From contig CAJGZL010000001.1 of the NCBI GenBank assembly GCA_904846145.1, forward strand, positions 2,294,001 through 2,358,000: 64,000 nucleotides of DNA. Direction: 5' to 3'. This stretch comes from Psychrobacter immobilis (GTDB taxonomy: Bacteria; Pseudomonadota; Gammaproteobacteria; Pseudomonadales; Moraxellaceae). The notes below the pieces were generated by a model. It saw only the letters and a list, made by a program, of their open reading frames with translations, had not been told where the DNA came from and searched no databases. This document shows, one piece after another, positions 54,671 to 63,838 of the stretch. The translations under genes and the position numbers were made by a program. Every line of letters starts with the position of its first letter. Position 1 is the first letter of the stretch.

Positions 54671-55528
54671 TCACCTTACTAAATATCGAAACTCAACCAA
54701 GTCAAACTCAGCACTGTCGTTATCAATATAGTCGTCCAACGCACCCTTAGCAGTAATTGCGCCAATGACGGCGCTTACTTTTGGCTTACGTGTGTCTGCA
54801 TCAAGCAAGCGCCAGTCACCTAGCACATAACGACTCTTGCCCTCATCGCTTTGATGAATCTCAGGGCGATGCGTATGGCCGTGTAGCAGCGCATTAGAGT
54901 GATAAATAGCTCTATTCACAGCACCTTCATTCACATCCATAATATAGTCTGCTTTTTTGGTATTATTCTGCTTACTCTTAGTGCGGATGTTATCGGCGAT
55001 AGTTAAGCGCTTCTCTAAAGACTTGTTGAGCAAATACCATTTAGTAAAGCGATGCTGTATGATTTTACGGAAAAACTGATACTTTTTATCGTCCGTACAC
55101 AGCGCGTCGCCATGCTCTAAACGAAAAGACTGCTCGCCAACTTTTATAAAATAAGGCTCATAAATGAGCTGACCGCCGAATAAATCGCAAAATAACTGAT
55201 CCAATAAAAAGTCTCGATTGCCATGCATCACTAAGATATCACAGCCCTTTATACGCAGCTGTTTTAGCTTGGTAATCATGGGGGTTAGCCAATGACTCTG
55301 TCGTGCGTCATCTGACAAGCTTAAATAAGCATCATCACCGAGCCACACCTCGAACCAATCGCCTAAGATAAATAGACGCTTAAGCGCAGGCAGTGCTAAA
55401 CAGTCATCTAGCAGCGCTAAAAAAGCCTGCACAAGGGCAGGCTCCTCTAGTGATAAATGCAAATCACTAACCAATACTTGCCGCACCTGATGAGGACGGC
55501 TCGTCATTAGATGCTCAAAACTTTGCAT
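54671..55528 (-). CDS. lpxH: UDP-2,3-diacylglucosamine diphosphatase LpxH
   Basis: Hydrolyses UDP-2,3-diacylglucosamine to lipid X at the inner membrane in lipid A synthesis. Metal-binding motifs of calcineurin-like phosphoesterases are seen: VSDLHLSLEEP, GDWFEVWLGDD, MHGNRDFLL and HGHTHRPEIH. At 285 residues it is longer than the E. coli enzyme, with a Lys-rich insert (KSKQNNTKKADYIMDV) near residue 190. The cyclophilin gene is upstream. Confidence 0.93.
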   Translation of the reverse strand: MQSFEHLMTSRPHQVRQVLVSDLHLSLEEPALVQAFLALLDDCLALPALKRLFILGDWFEVWLGDDAYLSLSDDARQSHWLTPMITKLKQLRIKGCDILVMHGNRDFLLDQLFCDLFGGQLIYEPYFIKVGEQSFRLEHGDALCTDDKKYQFFRKIIQHRFTKWYLLNKSLEKRLTIADNIRTKSKQNNTKKADYIMDVNEGAVNRAIYHSNALLHGHTHRPEIHQSDEGKSRYVLGDWRLLDADTRKPKVSAVIGAITAKGALDDYIDNDSAEFDLVEFRYLVR

Positions 55529-55585
55529 TTATCTCTATCCTAATATAGTCGTTTATCAATCAGCAATTTCGCAATGATTTCAAAA

Positions 55586-56236
55586 TTACTCAGAGACAAT
55601 TTTAGCTGAGTTAATCGTTATCGGTGTTTTTGGTACATCAGCATGCATACCGAAACGACCTGTTGGTACGCCGCGCATTTTTTCAATGACGTCCATACCG
55701 CTCGTGACTTTACCAAATACGGTATAGCCCCAACCTTGCGCATTCTTGCCGCTATGATTTAAGAAATCATTGTCTTTTATGTTAACAAAGAACTGGCTGG
55801 TTGCTGAATGAGGGTCTTGAGTACGCGCCATAGCGATAGTACCTTTATCATTCTTAAGGCCATTATCCGCTTCGTTTTCAACAGGCTTATTAGTCGGCTT
55901 CTCATTCATCTGTTCATCCATCCCGCCGCCTTGAATCATAAAGCCGTCGATGATGCGATGAAAAATAGTACCTTCGTATTGGCCTGATTTTACATAGCTT
56001 AAGAAGTTTTCTACTGTTTTTGGTGCTTTTTCTTCATTGAGTTCAATAGTGATGTTACCCATTGAAGTCTCTAACTCTACTACTGGCATATTGCTCATAG
56101 TTGTTTCCTGGTTGTTGGTGTTGGATGTTAAATTGGGCTGAGCTTGTGAAGCGATCGTACTATTAGTACTAGTACAACCTAGTATAAATAAAGGGGCAAA
56201 TAAGCTGGCAAACCCGAATGTTTTGATAGCATGCAT
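55586..56236 (-). CDS. Cyclophilin-type peptidyl-prolyl isomerase with lipoprotein signal
   Basis: The cyclophilin domain (residues about 50-216) has IFHRIIDGFMIQGG, ATSQFFVN and VFGKVTSGMDVI. The first 46 residues form a lipoprotein signal (LFILGC, Cys21) and a Ser/Thr/Asn linker, giving a membrane-anchored form. The ATG at 56098 has its own AGGAAA site and would make a cytoplasmic PpiB-like enzyme; the outer start at 56236 has AAGGAAG. Both forms may be made. Confidence 0.9.
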   Translation of the reverse strand: MHAIKTFGFASLFAPLFILGCTSTNSTIASQAQPNLTSNTNNQETTMSNMPVVELETSMGNITIELNEEKAPKTVENFLSYVKSGQYEGTIFHRIIDGFMIQGGGMDEQMNEKPTNKPVENEADNGLKNDKGTIAMARTQDPHSATSQFFVNIKDNDFLNHSGKNAQGWGYTVFGKVTSGMDVIEKMRGVPTGRFGMHADVPKTPITINSAKIVSE

Positions 56237-56474
56237 AGATCTTCCTTTTAGCTCATAAGAGTCAATCTTAATTTAGGTGCTAGTCTAACGGCTTTTTTAG
56301 CACATGTCATGTATCTGGCTGTTAATGAGTTTGCAAAAGCTGATAGAATAACGCAACTTTCTATTATCCATCACTTTTAAGCAGCCTTTTTTAAAGTAGC
56401 CCTTTTTTAATTTTATTTTTTACAAAACACTTTATAAATTGATGAACTGTCAAATTGCCTAGGAGCAATGAGCA

Positions 56475-58217
56475 ATGAATAAACCTGTCAATAATGCAGA
56501 TTTGAAGAACGAGCCAAAAAACGATTTTATTCGTAATATTATTCGTGAAGATGTCAAAGCAGAGAAATACAAGCAGATAGTCACGCGCTTTCCACCTGAG
56601 CCAAACGGCTATCTGCATCTCGGTCATGTGAAGTCGATTTGCCTTAACTTTGGCGTGGCCGAGGAGTTCGGTGGTATTTGTCATTTGCGCTATGACGATA
56701 CCAATCCGACTGCCGAAAAGCAGGACTACATCGATAATATCAAGACGGATGTGCAGTGGCTGGGATTTGAGTGGGCAGGAGAGGCGCTACATGCTTCTAG
56801 CTACTTCGACCAGCTCCATGCGTGGGCGGTGCAATTGATTGAGCAAGGTGATGCCTATGTCGATCTGCAAACCCCTGAGCAAATAAAAGACAATCGTGGC
56901 TCATTCAATGAGGCAGGCAAGCCCTCTCCGCAGCGTGATGCCAGCGTTGCAGATAATCTAAAATTATTCGATGACATGAAAAACGGCAAATTTGCGAATG
57001 GTAAAGCCGTACTGCGCGCCAAAATCAATATGTCTGACGCTAATATGAATATGCGTGATCCCATTATTTATCGTGTGATGCATCAAGAGCATCATCAGAC
57101 GGGTGATAAATGGTGCATCTATCCGATGTATGATTTTGCTCATCCGCTATCGGACGCCCATGAGGGTATTACCCATTCGATCTGTACGCTAGAGTTTGAA
57201 GATCATCGTCCATTCTATGATTGGATCGTGGCCAAGATTGGCTTTGACATACCGCCACATCAGTATGAGTTTTCGCGCTTAAATGTCGATCATACTCTAA
57301 CCAGTAAGCGTAAACTCAAACAATTAGTCGATGAAAATATTGTTAGCGGCTGGGATGATCCGCGCATGCCAACTATCGCCGGTATGCGTCGTCGTGGTTA
57401 TACGCCTGAAGGGTTACGTGACTTCTGTGATCGAATTGGCGTTACCAAAGTCGATGGCGTCATTGATATGCGTTTGCTTGAATTCAGCATTCGTCAGTCA
57501 CTAGACGATACGACCGCACGTGGTATGGCAGTATTAAAGCCATTAAAAGTGACGATTACTAACTTTGATGAAGCGATCAAAGACTGGGAGTCACTAAAAG
57601 CCGATAGCGTCAATGCACGCTTTGATAAGGATAGCCAAACGTTATGGCTCACTCAACCTAAACACCAAAATGTTGAAGATATGGGCGAGCGTGAGATTCC
57701 CTTCACGCAAGAGATTTATATAGATAAAGGTGATTATGAGCTTGAGCCGCCAGCAGGCTATAAGCGTCTATCGCCAGAAAAGAACGAGATTCGTCTGCGT
57801 AATACTTATGTGTTAGCGGTGACTGAGCATGTACTAGATGACGCAGGTAACGTAGTGGAGCTAAAAGCGACCATCGATCCGACAACGCTAGGTCAAAACC
57901 CAGAAGGGCGTAAAGTAAAAGGTGTGATCCATTGGGTGTCTGCCAGCCAAGGCATTCCAGCGACAGTGCGCTTATACGAGTCATTGTTTAGTGTTGAAGA
58001 TCCGAGCAGTGTTAGCGACGTCCACGAAGCGCTAAATCCTAACTCGTTAACGGTGTTACAGGCTGTAGTTGAGCCATCACTGGTACTTGCTGACGCTGGC
58101 ACGCGCTTTCAGTTTGAACGTGAAGGTTACTTTATCTCAGATGCCGTTGAGCATAGCAATGAGACACCCGTATTTAACCAAATCGTCAGCTTACGCGATA
58201 GTTATAAGCCTGCTTAA
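56475..58217 (+). CDS. glnS: Glutamine-tRNA ligase
   Basis: Class I synthetase charging tRNA-Gln. The 580-residue protein has FPPEPNGYLHLGHVKS (HIGH region) near 36-51, YDDTNPTAEKQDYIDNI, and LTSKRKLKQLV as the KMSKS-equivalent. The C-terminal beta-barrel anticodon-binding part starts near 360. AGGAG lies nine bases before the ATG. Confidence 0.97.
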   Translation: MNKPVNNADLKNEPKNDFIRNIIREDVKAEKYKQIVTRFPPEPNGYLHLGHVKSICLNFGVAEEFGGICHLRYDDTNPTAEKQDYIDNIKTDVQWLGFEWAGEALHASSYFDQLHAWAVQLIEQGDAYVDLQTPEQIKDNRGSFNEAGKPSPQRDASVADNLKLFDDMKNGKFANGKAVLRAKINMSDANMNMRDPIIYRVMHQEHHQTGDKWCIYPMYDFAHPLSDAHEGITHSICTLEFEDHRPFYDWIVAKIGFDIPPHQYEFSRLNVDHTLTSKRKLKQLVDENIVSGWDDPRMPTIAGMRRRGYTPEGLRDFCDRIGVTKVDGVIDMRLLEFSIRQSLDDTTARGMAVLKPLKVTITNFDEAIKDWESLKADSVNARFDKDSQTLWLTQPKHQNVEDMGEREIPFTQEIYIDKGDYELEPPAGYKRLSPEKNEIRLRNTYVLAVTEHVLDDAGNVVELKATIDPTTLGQNPEGRKVKGVIHWVSASQGIPATVRLYESLFSVEDPSSVSDVHEALNPNSLTVLQAVVEPSLVLADAGTRFQFEREGYFISDAVEHSNETPVFNQIVSLRDSYKPA

Positions 58218-58269
58218 TCGACAACGATAATATAGTGTAAATTTACTAGACAATAGTAGTTTAAAGATT

Positions 58270-58304
58270 AGCCCATTTCAAGTAAGCTTGAGGTGGGCTT
58301 TTTT
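58270..58304 (+). terminator. Terminator of glnS
   Basis: AGCCCA (58270-58275) with inner TTCAAG pairs with CTTGAG and TGGGCT (58294-58299), followed by six T. Confidence 0.9.
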
Positions 58305-58365
58305 GTAAGCATGGAATTTCTGATTTATAGTCGTAATGATAAATAAAAAATATTGAGGGTTCGAT

Positions 58366-59112
58366 ATGGCAAAATTTTTAAATAGCAGTGGCACCACTTA
58401 TCACTTAGAAGAATTGATAAAAAACGCCTCTGACAGGTTAATCATTATCAGTCCTTACCTAAAGCTGAATGAGCGTATTAAAGAGTTATTAGAAGATCGC
58501 AATCGTCTTAAGATTGATATCCGTATTGTTTATGGAAAAAACGACTTACATCCGGAAGAGATCAATTGGCTCAAAAATTTAACCTTTATTCGCACTAGCT
58601 TCTGCAAAAATCTCCATGCTAAATGCTATTTAAATGAAAACGAATGTATTATCACTAGCCTCAATTTATACGAATTTAGCCAAGTGAATAACAATGAGAT
58701 GGGCGTGCTGATTTACCGTAATGATGACGCTAAGTTATACGCGGATACTTACGAAGAAGCGCAACGTATTATCCGTATCAGTGATGAGGTGCGGATGTCG
58801 CTTGAAAAAGTAGGCGACTCCGATAATAAAGCGATGTCAAACGCAAATGCTGATGGCGAGACTGCGGTAACCGCCACTACGAAACCTGTGGAAGTGGCCG
58901 CACCTAATTACTCGAAATTGACCACAGCAAAATTAGCTAAAGAGTTAGGGCTTAAAACTCAGGAACTAAATAGTAAACTATTAGAAGCGGGTTACTTAGA
59001 AGACAAAGAGGGCGAGCTGGTACTGACAGATGCTGGCAAGTTAGCAGGTGGTAGTAGTAAACGCGGTAAATTTGGGGAGTTTTGTCTTTGGGACTCAGGA
59101 ATAGTAATTTAG
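58366..59112 (+). CDS. PLD-like nuclease-family protein with C-terminal winged-helix-like region
   Basis: A 248-residue protein with one phospholipase D-like domain (about 1-145). The HKD motif is altered: HAKCYLNE has Glu where Asp is usual, followed by TSLN in place of GSxN. A Thr/Ala-rich linker (about 160-185) leads to LTTAKLAKELGLKTQELNSK and LVLTDAGKLAGG, which resembles the phage antirepressor-type or helix-turn-helix C-terminal domain. The exact substrate is unknown; a DNA-related role is a guess. It has no obvious operon partner. Confidence 0.7.
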   Translation: MAKFLNSSGTTYHLEELIKNASDRLIIISPYLKLNERIKELLEDRNRLKIDIRIVYGKNDLHPEEINWLKNLTFIRTSFCKNLHAKCYLNENECIITSLNLYEFSQVNNNEMGVLIYRNDDAKLYADTYEEAQRIIRISDEVRMSLEKVGDSDNKAMSNANADGETAVTATTKPVEVAAPNYSKLTTAKLAKELGLKTQELNSKLLEAGYLEDKEGELVLTDAGKLAGGSSKRGKFGEFCLWDSGIVI

Positions 59113-59309
59113 AATATTAGGTTCACAAAAATATATTTTTGCTTAGCCTGAAATAGAATAACGGCATTACAATCTGTCACAAGACATTCATAACCAATTT
59201 GTTAAGATTGAATAGATTTCCAAACGCACCGCTAGACAATAGCTGAGTGCGTCAATGATAATAATTTAAGCGCTACATCAGATCAGCGCTCACTACTAAG
59301 GATTCAGTT

Positions 59310-59948
59310 ATGGCACATTTACGTCTTGGCGATAGCGCCCCAAATTTTGATGCAAACACCACAGATGGTGAGATTAATTTTTATGACTGGGCAGGGGACA
59401 ACTGGGTAGTGTTTTTCTCGCATCCAGCAGATTTCACGCCAGTATGTACCACCGAGCTTGGTCGCGCAGCAGCCCTCAATGGTGAATTTCAAAAGCGCGG
59501 GGTTAAGCCCATCTGTATCTCAGTTGATGGCATCGATGATCATCACGCTTGGGCAAAAGATATTGGCGAGACGCAAGGAACGGAACTAAACTTCCCAATT
59601 ATCGCTGATCCAAATAAAGACGTCGCAAATTTATATGACATGCTGCACCCTAACGCTAGTACGACGGCTACGGTCAGAAGTGTCTTTATTATTGACCCCA
59701 ATAAAAAGATCCGTCTGACTTTAACTTATCCTGCCAGCTGTGGTCGCAACTTTGACGAGATCATTCGAGTGATTGATGCGATTCAGTTGTCTGACGAATA
59801 TAATATTGCTACCCCAGTAGATTGGCAAGATGGTGATGACGTTATCATTCCACCAAGCGTCAAAAACGAAGATATCGCTGCAAACTATCCAAAGGGTCAT
59901 ACTGAGATTAAACCGTATTTGCGTACGACGCCTGCACCAAATAAATAA
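59310..59948 (+). CDS. 1-Cys peroxiredoxin (Prx6 type)
   Basis: A 212-residue peroxidase that reduces hydrogen peroxide and organic peroxides. The catalytic motif PADFTPVCTTE has Cys46; the C-terminal VDWQDGDDVIIPPSV segment is typical of the Prx6 subfamily and no resolving cysteine like that of AhpC is seen. AAGGAT lies before the start. Single-gene unit followed by a terminator. Confidence 0.93.
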   Translation: MAHLRLGDSAPNFDANTTDGEINFYDWAGDNWVVFFSHPADFTPVCTTELGRAAALNGEFQKRGVKPICISVDGIDDHHAWAKDIGETQGTELNFPIIADPNKDVANLYDMLHPNASTTATVRSVFIIDPNKKIRLTLTYPASCGRNFDEIIRVIDAIQLSDEYNIATPVDWQDGDDVIIPPSVKNEDIAANYPKGHTEIKPYLRTTPAPNK

Positions 59949-60011
59949 GTATAAAAACTTAACAGTTAGCAAAATATTTATCTTTACAATCAATAAGATG
60001 ACTATTCAATG

Positions 60012-60044
60012 AAAGCCCCATAGCCTCAGGTTGTGGGGCTTTTG
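60012..60044 (+). terminator. Terminator of the peroxiredoxin gene
   Basis: AAAGCCCCA (60012-60020) pairs with TGGGGCTTT (60034-60042), with a T run. Confidence 0.85.
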
Positions 60045-60237
60045 TGATTTTTTAACAAGTAGTGAAAAGCTTTTGCTATGATGTAAAGAGTAGGTTCAAA
60101 TATCAAGGCTACTAATTTTTGATTAGTTTTTGACTGGATTTAGATTCGGTCTTAATTAAATCTAAATTTTATTAGGAAAAATTATAACGATAAACGCTCA
60201 TCAGCCACATTTTATGACTAACTCCTAAGGATATACT

Positions 60238-60894
60238 ATGAAAACATTATACGTTACGCGTACTGCGCCAAATCCACGCAAGGCTCTCATTTTACTGGCT
60301 TCAAAAGGTATTGATATCGATGACATGGACGATCTTGATGTTGTAGATATTGATATTATACAAAACGAGCATACGACTGATGACTTTAGAAAAATGAATC
60401 CTATGCAGACTGTGCCAACGATGACCTTGGATGACGGTACGGTGCTAAATGATTCACAAGCGATCTGTGAGTATTTAGATCGGGTCTATGGTGAGCGCTC
60501 AGTGATGGGTAACGATGTAGTACAACGAGCACAAATCTGTGCCATGCGCCGTGTCGCTGAGTTTGAAGTGCTTTATAACTTTATGTTGGCCTTTCAGCAC
60601 AGTCACCCCTCCAAAGCTCAGCGTGTGGATCAAGTACCTGAGTTTGTTGATAAGTCTATTGCTCGCGCCATCAAAGCTCTGCCATATTTTGAAACAGCCT
60701 TAACAGATCGCGAATACTTAGTTACCGATCAACTTACCTTTGCTGATATCGTGCTGTATCTAGGACTTGATTTTGGCAAAGTCGTTAAGGTAAATCCTGC
60801 TGATCACGGCGCGAACATCGCCCGTTTTTATAAGATGATGAATGAGCGCTTCAGTATTAAAAATATGGCTAAAGCCAAAGCTAGCAAAGACTAG
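60238..60894 (+). CDS. Glutathione S-transferase family protein
   Basis: A 218-residue protein with an N-terminal thioredoxin-like domain (TRTAPNPRKALILLASKG; TVPTMTLDDGTVLNDSQAICEYLD, with the conserved cis-proline and Ser of the glutathione site) and a C-terminal helical domain from about residue 95. The insert DDMDDLDVVDIDI is acidic. Substrate unknown. GGAT precedes the start by about seven bases. Confidence 0.88.
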   Translation: MKTLYVTRTAPNPRKALILLASKGIDIDDMDDLDVVDIDIIQNEHTTDDFRKMNPMQTVPTMTLDDGTVLNDSQAICEYLDRVYGERSVMGNDVVQRAQICAMRRVAEFEVLYNFMLAFQHSHPSKAQRVDQVPEFVDKSIARAIKALPYFETALTDREYLVTDQLTFADIVLYLGLDFGKVVKVNPADHGANIARFYKMMNERFSIKNMAKAKASKD

Positions 60895-61001
60895 AGTGCG
60901 TCATAAGCTCTAACAGCATTCCATTAATATTATAGTATTTTATTACTGAATTTAGTGACTGAATTTAATTGGTGCATTCAATTACTAAAAGAGGAGTGAT
61001 T

Positions 61002-61898
61002 ATGAAACCAATAATGAGATCGGCAAGAGTATTAATACCGAGTCTATTAGCCGCAAGTTTAGCCTTAAGTGCCTGTAACGATACTGCAAAAGTTCAAGAA
61101 ATTGAACTGGGAACGACAGCGGAGACTAGTGACGTAATAGTTGAAGATAACAACCAGACGACAACGAATATGACTGATGATGATAGCGCAACTACTGAGC
61201 AAGCGATGATAGATACCCTTGACAGCTACCGCTGGTCGCTGGCCTCTGCTATGGATAGTAATGATCAGCCTATCACTGCATTGACGACGATCAAAGAGCA
61301 GGTCATGCTAAACTTCGACAGTCAAAGTCAAAATAATATCAGCTATAACGTTGGTTGTAATACCATCAGCGCCGTCTATGAGCTACAAGAGCAAATACTG
61401 AGCGTTAAAGATAGTATGAGTACTAAGATGTCTTGCGGTAAATTAGACGCCGTAGAAAACCAGCTGAATGAGTTAATGCAAGGCGATAGTACAATCAGTC
61501 TCACAACCAGTGAAACGCCAAGCTTGACCCAAGTGACGAGCAATGCAGTAACGCTGGTTTGGAGCGGAAAAATGACGGCACAAGCCAAATATAATAGTAA
61601 AGGCGATACGGTATTTTGGGCAGTAGATGCGCAAAGCAAACCTTGCTCAGATAATAATGCGCAGCTGTGTCTGCAAGTTAGACCCGTCACTTATAATGAG
61701 CAAGGTATAAAAACAGAGGAAGGAGAGGTTGTAGAGTTTGCTGGCGTTATCGACGGCTATGAGCACGATGATACTCATAATGAAGTACTGCGCCTAAAAC
61801 GTTTTAAAACAGAGGTGGATAGCGTATTAGTAGATAACATAGATTCGCAATACGCGTATGTATTGGATACCATTATAGAGCGAACGGCCGTTAAATAG
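61002..61898 (+). CDS. Lipoprotein with META and DUF4377 domains
   Basis: A 298-residue precursor. The start at 61002 has GAGGAG at good spacing and gives a signal peptide ending in LALSAC (Cys24 lipidated); an ATG/GTG upstream would bury it. A META/HslJ-like domain (about 75-180, with YRWSLASA and YNVGCNTISA) is followed by a DUF4377-like domain (LCLQVRPVT, EGEVVEFAGVIDGYEHDD) near the C-terminus. Such proteins are envelope-stress-associated; the ligand is unknown. Confidence 0.82.
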   Translation: MKPIMRSARVLIPSLLAASLALSACNDTAKVQEIELGTTAETSDVIVEDNNQTTTNMTDDDSATTEQAMIDTLDSYRWSLASAMDSNDQPITALTTIKEQVMLNFDSQSQNNISYNVGCNTISAVYELQEQILSVKDSMSTKMSCGKLDAVENQLNELMQGDSTISLTTSETPSLTQVTSNAVTLVWSGKMTAQAKYNSKGDTVFWAVDAQSKPCSDNNAQLCLQVRPVTYNEQGIKTEEGEVVEFAGVIDGYEHDDTHNEVLRLKRFKTEVDSVLVDNIDSQYAYVLDTIIERTAVK

Positions 61899-61939
61899 TA
61901 TTTATGAACGTCATAAAATTCAGGTTATAAGTAGTATGC

Positions 61940-61960
61940 GTAGGGTGCGTTCCACGCACC
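61940..61960 (+). repeat. REP-like palindrome (GTAGGGTGCG type)
   Basis: GTAG plus stem GGTGCGT / ACGCACC. Located between the lipoprotein gene and ruvC. Confidence 0.75.
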
Positions 61961-62052
61961 GATGAATAATTATAACTTTATGGTTAGTGCGCATGGCAGA
62001 TACTACAAAAGCTAAACGATTCAAATATTTTTAATTATGGCGCGCTAATGCA

Positions 62053-62637
62053 TTATCGCAAATTACCTAAGTCCTCTTCTGTTAGCCGCCAGCGACCTTT
62101 CTTTTTAGAAGCGCCGCGACCGCGCATAGCGCTATTGAGTAGCAGTCTATTCATAGAATGGCTTGAGTGCGCATGACAAATAGCACAAGCTAGTCCATCA
62201 GCCGCATCTTGCTGTGGTACAAAATCTAGGGCTAAGATCCGACAAACCATCTCTTGGACTTGCTCTTTGGCCGCTGCGCCATAACCGCAAACCGCTTGCT
62301 TAATCTGCCGAGCAGTATATTCTGACACTTCTAAATCTAAGGCTACCATAGCGGCAATAGCCGCGCCGCGTGCTTGACCCAGCTTTAGCGCTGAATCTGG
62401 GTTTTCTGCCATAAATACTTGTTCAATAGCAGTATAGATAGGCTCATCAGCGTACTTAATATGATGCTGAGTAATACGCGTTAAGCCATTAAAAATACGT
62501 TTTAGACGCTCAGGCATCTCTTTGGTATCGGTACGAATAGTCCCTGCATCGATATAGGTCAGCTTATCGCCTGTTTGTTGCACGATACCATAGCCTGTCA
62601 TACGCGAGCCGGGATCTATTCCGATGATAATTGCCAT
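62053..62637 (-). CDS. ruvC: Crossover junction endodeoxyribonuclease RuvC
   Basis: Resolves Holliday junctions with RuvAB. The start at 62637 ([21 protein letters not shown]) has GGAAG upstream; a longer frame from 62778 adds 47 unlikely residues. 194 residues fit the family. Catalytic Asp8, Glu near 72 ([18 protein letters not shown]), and the C-terminal [14 protein letters not shown] acidic pair are present. ruvA and ruvB are not in the window. Confidence 0.96.
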   Translation of the reverse strand: MAIIIGIDPGSRMTGYGIVQQTGDKLTYIDAGTIRTDTKEMPERLKRIFNGLTRITQHHIKYADEPIYTAIEQVFMAENPDSALKLGQARGAAIAAMVALDLEVSEYTARQIKQAVCGYGAAAKEQVQEMVCRILALDFVPQQDAADGLACAICHAHSSHSMNRLLLNSAMRGRGASKKKGRWRLTEEDLGNLR

Positions 62638-62827
62638 AATCTTCCAATTCACGATTGTAATTAGTTTTATATCTAACTCATAAGGGTTTAAATATTTGCT
62701 ACAAGTTTGATAGTATAGCAAGCCATCCCCATATAGAGGATAAGTTAAGCCGTTTAATTTGCTTAACCTTTTATTCAACGCTTTATTTAACGCTTAATCT
62801 CAGTTTAATTTTATAGGACGACAGTTT

Positions 62828-63502
62828 ATGGGTCAGATAGTAGGTATTGCCATCGTTTGGTTTATCATTGAGATGCTGGTCTGGTACTTGTTGGCTCAGT
62901 CTATCAGTGGCTGGCTAGTATTTGCATGGTTTATTGTGGCAGCAGTCATCGGTATCTCTTTTATTCGCAAAGGCATGGTATCACTGAATCCCATGGCGCA
63001 GCAGATGAAAGCAGGCGGTATGATGAATCCATCAATGCGCCCGCAAGAGTCTACTATGCTCAAGAGTGTAGCGATGGCCGTCGCTGGTATTTTACTACTA
63101 ATACCTGGGATCATTAGTGACTTATTAGCGCTACTAGTCGTATTACCGCCTGTGCAGAAAAAGCTCAAAGATATGGCCAATACTTATGTCATGAACAATC
63201 AGCAAAAAATGATGGAGATGATGGCTAAGCAAATGGGTGGTGCCAGTGGTATGGGCGGCATGGGTGGACAGAACCCGTTTGGTGGTATGGGCGGACAGAA
63301 CCCATTCGGCGGCATGGGTGGTCAAAATCCCTTTGGTGACGTTAATGATAGAGCGGGACAAAACCCTTTTGGTGATGTCAGTGGTAATCAGCAGCAAAAC
63401 CAATTTGGCAATGTCTTTAAGCAGCATACTACCATTGATGGTACTGCCAAAAACATTCCTCAAGATGTCAAAAAGATCACTAAGTCGGCTAATGATGAAT
63501 AA
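62828..63502 (+). CDS. fxsA: FxsA family membrane protein with Gly-Met repeats
   Basis: A 224-residue protein. The first 110 residues are FxsA-like with an N-terminal and a second membrane helix (IVWFIIEMLVWYLLA and VAGILLLIPGIISDLLALLVVLPP). FxsA overproduction suppresses F exclusion of phage T7 in E. coli, though its normal role is unclear. Residues about 143-169 form three GGMGGQNPF repeats, followed by more GQNPFGDV-like copies. Divergent from ruvC. Confidence 0.9.
   Translation: MGQIVGIAIVWFIIEMLVWYLLAQSISGWLVFAWFIVAAVIGISFIRKGMVSLNPMAQQMKAGGMMNPSMRPQESTMLKSVAMAVAGILLLIPGIISDLLALLVVLPPVQKKLKDMANTYVMNNQQKMMEMMAKQMGGASGMGGMGGQNPFGGMGGQNPFGGMGGQNPFGDVNDRAGQNPFGDVSGNQQQNQFGNVFKQHTTIDGTAKNIPQDVKKITKSANDE
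63254..63334 (+). repeat. Three 27-bp in-frame repeats in fxsA
   Basis: Units 63254-63280, 63281-63307 and 63308-63334 each encode GGMGGQNPF, with codon-level differences between copies. Length change by whole units would keep the frame. Confidence 0.8.
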
Positions 63503-63524
63503 TTATTTATCTAGTAGCGCATAA

Positions 63525-63562
63525 AAAAAGCCCCTTTCAATAATATGAAAGGGGCTTTTTAG
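63525..63562 (+). terminator. Terminator of fxsA
   Basis: AAAAAGCCCCTTTCA (63525-63539) pairs over 15 bp with TGAAAGGGGCTTTTT (63546-63560). Confidence 0.93.
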
Positions 63563-63611
63563 TGACTATTAAGTGTCGCTCCTATAAAGGGTTCTACTCA
63601 ACAATCGAATA

Positions 63612-63803
63612 TAACAACCGAAGTGCCGCCGTGGGATGGTGACCCATGAACCGTGAAGTTCAGGGCGGATGTGTCATCGTCTCGGCAGGTTTCCTGATAC
63701 ACTGCAAGCAGTGCAGGCATACACAATGAAACGATAGGTAGCACATCCAGGTAAAGCATTATCGGCTCAGGGAAATAGCATCCACTCGCTAACACTTCAG
63801 AAT
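63612..63803 (-). ncRNA. ssrS: 6S RNA (SsrS)
   Basis: 6S RNA binds sigma-70 RNA polymerase and regulates transcription in stationary phase. On the minus strand the region contains CCCTGAGCCGATA (from near 63774), identical to the conserved segment of E. coli 6S RNA, and near the other end GGGTCA...CGGCGGCA, resembling the E. coli 3' half. Terminal pairing is seen: CTGAAGTG near the 5' end with CACTTCGG (63618-63625) over 8 bp. Length of about 190 nt matches the family. A strong promoter lies immediately upstream. A small minus-strand frame over this region (63598-63810) is a chance reading. Confidence 0.85.
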
Positions 63804-63809
63804 AGTTCA

Positions 63810-63838
63810 ATATTACCCAATGAAATACATAATTGCAA
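63810..63838 (-). promoter_or_regulatory. Promoter of the 6S RNA gene
   Basis: On the minus strand a TTGCAA -35 (63833-63838), a 17-bp spacer and a TAATAT -10 (63810-63815). The predicted start near 63803 agrees with the 5' end expected from the E. coli alignment. Confidence 0.8.

Noticed and set aside
63598..63810. 70-codon minus-strand reading frame at the right end
   Set aside because: It overlaps the 6S RNA almost exactly; the protein has no family features and the conserved RNA blocks explain the sequence better.
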